Origin: Delphinapterus leucas
Lineage: Eukaryota > Chordata > Mammalia > Artiodactyla > Monodontidae
Direction of reading: 5' to 3'
Assembly: GCF_002288925.2 (NCBI RefSeq)
Contig: NW_022098000.1
Span: forward strand, 17,244,889 to 17,308,888
Length of the DNA: 64,000 bases
The stretch's first letter is position 1; every line of letters begins with the position of its first letter. A program made the translations under genes and the position numbers. Of this stretch, positions 57,620 to 64,000 are shown piece by piece. The notes beneath the pieces were generated by a model. That model made no database searches, was not told the origin of the DNA, and saw nothing but the letters and a program-made list of their open reading frames with translations.

Positions 57620-59099
57620 CGGTTCAGGCAAGGAAGAGTGGTCGCTGGCATCCATGCCACGTAAAAGTTTGGGGAAGCTGAAGACGAAGCAATCACTCTG
57701 GTTTCCAGATTGGGGGTTCCATGACCTTCAAAAGAGCAGTTATAAAAAGGAGGAGCAAAGAGAAGTTGAACAGGATTAAGGAGTGAGTCTCTGGGAAAGA
57801 ACACATACAGCAGAAGGCACAGGTCTTCTTTTAAGAAGGGATATGCAAAGCCTAGCCTCATCCTTAGGAGAAAGGCAAGGCTTACATTTCTCTAGGTGAC
57901 CATATCTGTCTTATCGTTTTAATACATTTCTTTGTAAATCAGGAAATCCTTTTAGGCACTGTTAGGGACTTCCAAGGTTGTGTTGAGGTGACCTTGTTCC
58001 ATTTCTGACAAATACTAGATTAAAATGACGTTACGGTTTTTCCACCTAAGAATCTCCCAGAAGCTTTGGAAATGTTTCCCCTTAGTCCAGGTAAATATCT
58101 GAAAACCTTTTACTTTATTGAGGTTGATGTTACAGCAATTTTTAGAAAATCCTCAGAAAGTCCTGCCAAGTATCCATCTCATTCGGAGATGAGTAACCTC
58201 AAAAGCTGCCTGGGGACACAGTGCTGTTCTTGACCTTAGCCCCCGGCCCCTCACACTGAGCATCATTAACTTCCAAGCAGGTTCCAAGCAGGTTCATTCT
58301 AAATATCTCTTTTACCTCTGCTTCAGTCCATCTTCCAACAGCGAGTGGTCCCATCTGACCATGGAGGGAACGCGGTTCGGGTCCACATTTCATCCCTGGA
58401 GCCTGGCACACATCTTAGAGGGGACTCAGGAACCACCTGTTCATACCTGGTCACCCGGAAACCAGGCCAGAGGAGAGGGCATTCTGCACATGACCGAGGA
58501 TGCTTTCTCAGGACTCTATTCGTTAAGTAGGGGAGAAACCCCGTAACCACTGCGTGTTACCTCCCACAGCTTGTATGGCAGAAGTCAAGGGTAAGCGTGG
58601 ACAGAACACCATAGATGCGTCTCTGTGCCCGTTTCCAAAAATACTCATTTGAGCATGTGTCTGTCCTTGAAAAGCCATGTTCTGCCCAGGCTGATTAATT
58701 TCTTAACAATAAAGATGAGTGGCTTATTTTTAACTTGAGGCAGGCAGTGAATGGTTGAGTCGGCTGGGGTGGGGTCAGGAGGGGTGTGAGTGCTTTTTTT
58801 TGAAAGGAGATGAGAGCAGGTCGCTGATTAGCTGGTCCTCCCCTCACTTCCCTGGTATCATCCACCAGATGACATTTCTTCCAACAGGCAGAACAGCTGT
58901 AATTCAGACACGCTTTAGTTATCGCAACTTCAAATTTATTTTGCCTTAATCACATCCCTGCCTCCGTTCTGGCTGGCTTCTGTAATGACATGAAAAGAGA
59001 GTAGTTGAAATGCTAGACCTTCCAGCATCTGACTGTTGCTTCTGCTCCTGCGCACAGCAGAATAGCTACTTGATTCCATGAGCTAACACTGGACATCAG
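57620..59099. other. No gene or clear repeat
   Basis: Unassigned. An 11-bp tandem (CCAAGCAGGTT twice) lies near 58272-58293. Overlapping frames at 58.2-58.55 kb on both strands have no domains. Confidence 0.45.
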
Positions 59100-59260
59100 G
59101 AGTTACGCCTATTCATTCAGCAAAGAAATATAGAGGGTCTACCATGTGCGGAACAAAACAAAGCAAAATGAACAACCACAGTGTCTGCTGTCATGGCTTT
59201 CAGAGTCAAACGGGGATGTCATGAGTCACCAAAAAGAGTCTTCTTTCTCTTTTCTCTTTT
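59100..59260 (-). mobile_element. LINE-2 3' end
   Basis: Reversed L2 tail: CTATTCATTCAGCAAAGAAA, GGGTCTACCATGTGCGGAAC, GTCTGCTGTCATGGCTTTCA. Confidence 0.65.
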
Positions 59261-59399
59261 CAGTGTTTGTCTAACAGATGTTCTCATGAACTCCTTTTCA
59301 AAGTTTGGAAAAGAGTCAACATGAAGATGGGCTAAGTGAACAGAGAGTATACAGTGGGAAAGCGCTGGTGGGTGAAGCTGAGAAGAATAATGCTTTTCA

Positions 59400-59572
59400 T
59401 CTATTGTCACCAAAGCTATTATGCCGTTTGACCCTCCGCACAACCTTATGAGATCACAGGGCGGTTATTCAAATTCCAATTTTGCAGAGTAGAAAACTGA
59501 GGCTCGGAGAGGTTCAATAACTTGCCCAAGGTCTCATAGTTAGAATAGCATACTCAGGACCAAAATGAAGAT
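59400..59572 (-). mobile_element. MIR SINE
   Basis: Reversed MIR: GAAAACTGAGGCTCGGAGAG, AATAACTTGCCCAAGGTCTC. Confidence 0.85.
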
Positions 59573-59794
59573 CCCCTGAAACTTGATCTATTATTCCCTC
59601 CATCTCACCAGGGCAAAATAATGAGAAGGAAACCAACCAAACAATATTTTTTTGTACACTGGCATGCATGAAGTAAAACAAATGATCCATAAAGCTAATG
59701 AAACATTGTTTTGATAAGTAGAAAACACCCCAATGAATATTAGTAATAACATAATCTGAATGCTATCAACAGTCACCTAATCAACCCCCAAATT

Positions 59795-59977
59795 CCAATA
59801 ATACTTCTTGAGGGCTTGTCACACGCGAGGTGCTCAGGCGTGGTGGACACAACGGTGGATCACAGAGCATGGTGCCAGCCCCCACAGACTGTAAGACTCC
59901 TGAGGGTAGAAGGTTCTCTGGCTCATGCTCTTTACTGTGCCCAAATTACGCACTCAGTAATTATTTATTGATTAAGT
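59795..59977. mobile_element. Two abutting LINE-2 ends in opposite orientation
   Basis: The left part (TACTTCTTGAGGGCTTGTCA, GGTGCTCAGGCGTGGTGGAC) is reversed L2. The right part (CTCCTGAGGGTAGAAGGTTC, CTCAGTAATTATTTATTGAT) is forward L2. Confidence 0.6.
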
Positions 59978-60314
59978 GGTCACTGCCGGCCTTTGTGCGC
60001 CACCGAAGGCAAGAAAGCAAGAAGGCAAAAGAAGGCGTTGGCTGCAGGAAGTGCTCAGAAGCATCCCCATGCTCATAGAATCCTTCCCTTCCCCTCCCCA
60101 ACCCTGGAACTTAATGATACGAGGACTCTATGGGCTCTTAATAGTCTATTTACTAGACATAAAAAGTCAAAAATGGGAAAGCAGGGGCAAAAACTCTGAG
60201 CATTAGTTGATCCTCTTTAGGATAAAATTATTGGTGAGTGCTTTAAGGCTCAACTCATAAAAATGATACGATTGAGTCCATAACATTTGTGTGTAACACA
60301 TACAAAAGCTAGTA
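59978..60314. other. Nothing recognised
   Basis: Unassigned. Short AAGGCAAGAA-type direct repeats lie near 60007-60036. Confidence 0.45.
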
Positions 60315-60535
60315 TCAAATAGTGTTAAAACCACTAGAGCATTACTGCCTGGCTTCGAATCCCAGCCGTGCCATTTATCAGCTGTGTGACCTTGGCAAAG
60401 TCATTTAACCACTTTGTGCCTCAGTTTTCCCATCTGTCAACTGTGAATGAAGGTACCATGACCATCAAATGGTATGCTACGGGTAAAAGTCTTAAAAAGA
60501 CACCTTGCAAATAATAAGAGCTTATGAATACAATA
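60315..60535 (+). mobile_element. MIR SINE, nearly full length
   Basis: A well-kept MIR: CTTCGAATCCCAGCCGTGCC, ATCAGCTGTGTGACCTTGGC, CTCAGTTTTCCCATCTGTCA, ending AATAATAAGAGCTTATGAAT. Confidence 0.92.
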
Positions 60536-61089
60536 TTATCTATTGAAAAGAGATTTGCCAGATAACACAGCCAGAGCCATGACAAAATATAAAAATAAGG
60601 TAAAGTTAATGATTCCTACAAAACCAAGGCTCTCCTTTTCTCCCCACAGTCAGGTAAAGACTTGGCTGGGATTCAGGATCCACCTGTCTGGCCATCCTGA
60701 AGATGGAAGGACCCTTGCAGAAAGCAGTACAGTTAAAAATAACCTTGGAGAAAGGAATGGCCACAGCTCCTACCATAAAACCCTAGACATATGGAAACGT
60801 TTGATGAGCTTTTGGTTCAAGCTCTTCCTAATGAGGTCCCAAAGCTACTGAATACCTCTATCATTAGAGATGCCAAAAGAAAGAATTTCCATAGACCCTG
60901 CCTAAGAATAGCTCTGCATTTAAAGATGAACATTAAAAAATAATAATAATAACCAGTGGTCATTCTCATTAATGAAACACATTAATGAGGCTCTAAGGAT
61001 GCTATGGATGCTATGATGGATGCTATCATGATCTGTAGCAAAGACTAGAAGAGACTAAGGATGAAAGAGTTGGCAGGAACCTTGGGGAC
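60536..61089. other. No gene; short tandem repeat
   Basis: GGATGCTAT units repeat at 60998-61029. A 102-codon frame at 60543-60851 has no recognisable domain. Confidence 0.5.
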
Positions 61090-61215
61090 CATTCTGTCCA
61101 GCCCCTTAATGATTTAAACTAGGAAGCTGAGGTCAAAGGGGCTCAGGGAAGGTCTTGTCTCTCATGGGGAAATGACAGCCAACCCAGGACGCAAGCTCAG
61201 CTCCTCTGATTCCCA
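61090..61215 (-). mobile_element. MIR-like fragment
   Basis: ACTAGGAAGCTGAGGTCAAA and GACAGCCAACCCAGGACGCA fit a diverged reversed MIR. Confidence 0.4.
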
Positions 61216-61279
61216 TCTGCACACAGCAGTGTTCTCTCTGCACCATCAGGGATGTCAGAGAACGCCAATAATGATAGTG

Positions 61280-61378
61280 TTAGATTGGGATTGACATGTA
61301 TACACTAATATGCATAAAATAGATAACTAATAAGAACCTGCTGTATAAAAAATAAATAAAATAAAATTCAAAAAAATA
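61280..61378 (+). mobile_element. Short tail of an older L1
   Basis: GGATTGACATGTATACACTA, GATAACTAATAAGAACCTGC and an AATAAA-rich tail, the same subfamily as the fragment at 1-566. Confidence 0.85.
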
Positions 61379-61630
61379 AACACTAATTGGGCACTTTGAT
61401 GTGTTACACACTTTTCTACACATTTTATTAAAATAGGGAAACTTTATTAAAATTTTAAATAAGAGGAGGATGGTGACTTGTACACAGAAAAAACACTCCC
61501 TCTTTTAAAGGCTACCCAAGGCTACTCAAAGTTGGCACTGCTCATATGCAGCCTTGATCTCCAGGCTTCCTAGACCTTAGTCCATAAGCTGCACTGCATG
61601 CCCACATGCTATAAAATTATCCTCTCCTCT

Positions 61631-61844
61631 TTTTTTTTTTTTTTTTTTTTTTGCGGTACGCGGGCCTCTCACTGTCATGGCCTCTCCCGTTGCGGAGCAC
61701 AGGCTCCGGACGCGCAGGCCCAGCGGCCATGGCTCACGGGCCCAGCCGCTCCGCGGCACGTGAGATCTTCCCGGACCGGGGCACGAACCCGCGTCGCCTG
61801 CATCGGCGGGCGGACTCTCAACCACTGCACCACCAGGGAAGCCC
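61631..61844 (-). mobile_element. CHR-2 type SINE with target-site duplication
   Basis: Reverse orientation (poly-T, GCGGTACGCGGGCC, ending CACCAGGGAAGCCC). The 11-bp duplication TCCTCTCCTCT lies at 61620-61630 and 61845-61855. Confidence 0.96.
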
Positions 61845-61855
61845 TCCTCTCCTCT

Positions 61856-63204
61856 CTTTGCATCAAACTCACTGTCCTCTGTTCCAGTGCTCCAAAATCT
61901 TACTAGGAATCGTCAGAAACAATACTAAAGCACTAAGGATAAATATACTGTCATATATTACCTTCTCTCTGAGTGTCTGCATTTAACAGGGCTTTCCTTT
62001 TCTTCACCCAAAACAGTAACTGATGTAGTCATTTTGGACAGACTCAGAGATCTTTCAAACCAGAAGCCTTTTAAATCCCATTACATTGTCATTATCTTCC
62101 CTACCTATGTGGGGCTGGTACCACTCCCTAGCCCTATTCACAAATCTTTATGGTGGTGATGAGAAAATGCTTACAAACCATGGGTGATGTGCATACACAA
62201 CTGTCAGTCATCAGAGTCAGGACCAAGAATGACAAAGAGTCCAAGGGCACCTTGATTGACAGGGCCAGTCCCAGGAGAACCACAGCAACGGAGAGTTTCT
62301 CCCAAGGTCAGACCTTAACCTTCCCAGACTCTATTTTCAGGTTGAAAGGAAATGTCAATGCCTTATCCCAAAAGAAGGACTCGGGCAGGCTAGACCCCCA
62401 GTGAGTGGAAGAGCATATTTTTGTGGGGAAAGTTTTCATCATGCAGAGGCAGAGTGCAGAGGCATTTAGTTTGCTCACATTTGAAAAATGTATGACCACT
62501 TTTTTTAGGAAACAAAAAATCACCCTGACTTCCCTCCCAATTTTGACTTAAATGGTTTTCTCTATAATGATACTTAAATATGTACAGACATAAAGCTGAG
62601 CCTTACAGTTTCAACTCCTCTAAAACCATCAAACTGCAACTAAATGCTCTAACAAAATACAAATGAAATTTTAAAACCAATCCAATTCAAACTAACAACA
62701 CTGACTTACTATTCAGAGGATGATGTTTTGCTAAATGTAATCCTCCGTCCTCATTATGATTCTGGTACCAAAAACTGTAAGGCAGGTGTTCAGAGTTCAG
62801 AATGCACCCACCACCCACTTTGCAGTAGGACCCTCCTCCCCCATTTCTTCATTCACAGCAAAATTAAACATTACTGGACCATCACGTGGCCTTCGCTGAA
62901 GGCAAGCTACATCGTTAAGTCCACCAGTTCATTTCCATAAGCCCACGGCAACTGAAGTAGTATTGGCACCAACCGGATTGTAAATAAAAAGCACAAATTC
63001 AGGCACCAAAATCACGTGGCAATATTATTCATTATAAGCTGGTCATCTGGATGATCCAGAATGTGCTAATATTATTTCAGATTACCACTGGAAGAAACCC
63101 ATAAAATTTAAATGTTACCATTCAGAAGTCCTATGCCCCTCCCCCATGAATGTCCCTACGAATCCCACTCTGACGAGCAGTGGTGGGCAAGAGAAGCAAA
63201 GAGA
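61856..63204. other. No gene or clear repeat
   Basis: Unassigned AT-rich sequence. Frames up to 84 codons without motifs. Confidence 0.45.
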
Positions 63205-63415
63205 CCATTGGTGAGTCCTGGCTCCATCACTTCTTGCCCATAAGACCTTAGACAAGTTACTCAACTTCCCTGAGCCTCAGTCTCCTTGCCCAGATAAACC
63301 GGGATAAAAATGGAACCTACCTCACTGGGATGTTGAGAAGACTGTGTGATAACATGTGGAAGGTGCTTGGCCCAATGCCTGGTGCTTCATAGGTGCGCAA
63401 TCAACAGCCACAGTC
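63205..63415 (+). mobile_element. MIR SINE, nearly full length
   Basis: GTCCTGGCTCCATCACTTCT, GACAAGTTACTCAACTTCCC, TGAGCCTCAGTCTCCTTGCC, TGCCTGGTGCTTCATAGGTG. Confidence 0.9.
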
Positions 63416-63540
63416 ATTCCTGCTCAGCTACTTGATGTCCAAGCTCCACAAAAAGAGGGAAGGATGCACTCGCATACCAAAACAGAAGCATTTCAAAAGA
63501 ATTTGAGTCGGAGGTGGAAGCCTTTCCTATGACTGCCCGG

Positions 63541-63560
63541 GGCGGGGTGGGGGGGGGTGT
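63541..63560. repeat. G-rich tract
   Basis: Short G-rich run (GCGGGGTGGGGGGGGGTG) after a GCCCGG, of low complexity. Confidence 0.8.
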
Positions 63561-63671
63561 TCAGATGAGGCTACCAATCACACTTGTGCTTTGATATGTA
63601 ATACGGATGTGGCACTAGAGCAGATTCTGAGAACAAGGGGCCCTTGGACAAAGTGAAAGGCGTCAAACTTA

Positions 63672-63745
63672 CTGGGTTGGCCCAAAAGTTCATTCGGGTT
63701 TTTTACAGCGTACAAAAACCCGAACAAACTTTTTGGCCACCCCCA
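63672..63745. mobile_element. Mariner-type MITE forming a near-perfect hairpin
   Basis: About 74 bp made almost only of two inverted arms: the left has TTGGCCCAAAAGTTCATTCG then GGGTTTTTT, the right has AAAAACCCGAACAAAC then TTTTTGGCC. Over the inner 26 bp only about three pairs mismatch, with a loop of about nine bases (TACAGCGTA). The termini resemble cetartiodactyl mariner elements. It encodes no protein. Confidence 0.85.
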
Positions 63746-64000
63746 ATTCTTGTGGAATTACTTATTGTTACAGTTAAACAATTGGGGGAGGAGAAGAAAG
63801 GCTTTCGAAACATTTGAAAGTGTTCCACCGTCAATCTTGTGCTTCCGAATTCTTTAGAATGGATCCAGTGGTCAGTTCATCTTACCACTGACTGGGTGCC
63901 CACCATATGCAAGCCCTTGTGATGAGTGAAGGGGGGATCACAAAATGGTCTTCACCCTCAGGGCACTTACCATCCAGAAGAGAGGTAGGTAAACAAGAAG
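63746..64000. other. No gene; possible LINE-2 trace at the window end
   Basis: CCACTGACTGGGTGCCCACC followed by CTTCACCCTCAGGGCACTTA (63890-63970) resembles a reversed L2 tail, cut by the window edge. Confidence 0.45.

Noticed and set aside
1..64000. CRISPR arrays, phage, operons or prokaryotic defence genes
   Set aside because: The regularly recurring sequences are SINEs and L1s dispersed irregularly with target-site duplications; composition and gene structure are mammalian.

Overview
The window is mammalian genomic DNA, and the repeats point to a whale or dolphin. At least ten copies of a ~200-bp tRNA-derived SINE of the CHR-2 type start with GGGCTTCCCTGGTGG and end in CGTACCGC plus an A-tail. 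Older CHR-1 type copies and young L1s of the matching cetartiodactyl kind are also present. There is no bacterial or viral gene content, and nothing resembles a prokaryotic system. Nearly all of the sequence is intronic or intergenic DNA filled with transposon copies of different ages.

The only host coding sequence I can support is one exon on the minus strand at 31486-31712. It has a polypyrimidine tract and AG acceptor, an ATG two bases into the exon, 75 codons and a GT donor in phase 0. Its peptide matches the alternative N-terminus of RCAN2 (regulator of calcineurin 2) as I know it. The window is therefore best read as intronic DNA of RCAN2, transcribed right to left, around this alternative first coding exon.

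Layout. 1-10.4 kb holds the tail of an L1, MIR and L2 fossils, a CHR-2 SINE, MER20, a short L1 tail and a 1.9-kb minus-strand L1. 10.4-23.2 kb is mostly old DNA with MIR/L2 and several CHR-2 SINEs, including two SINEs enclosed by one pair of target-site duplications. 23.2-30.1 kb is a full-length but dead L1 (called L1-B here) with an inverted ORF1 block next to a 400-N gap. 30.1-37.8 kb is the RCAN2 exon and its intronic flanks. 37.8-45.0 kb is a second near-full-length dead L1 (L1-C) with two SINEs inside its ORFs, a 5'UTR deletion with splice-like edges and a short GC-rich non-L1 segment at its 5' end; it finishes at a 100-N gap that looks like an assembly duplication. 45.2-64 kb is ordinary old DNA with MIR/L2 copies, SINEs, a 36-bp minisatellite, a 209-bp hAT element with its 8-bp duplication, and near the right end a mariner-type hairpin MITE.

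The functional points to follow are the RCAN2 exon, the two same-strand L1s flanking it (antisense to the gene, with possible recombination or antisense-promoter effects), and the MITE hairpin, which could be a miRNA-type precursor. I found no evidence for a new multi-gene system. The most unusual items are structural ones in the retroelements.
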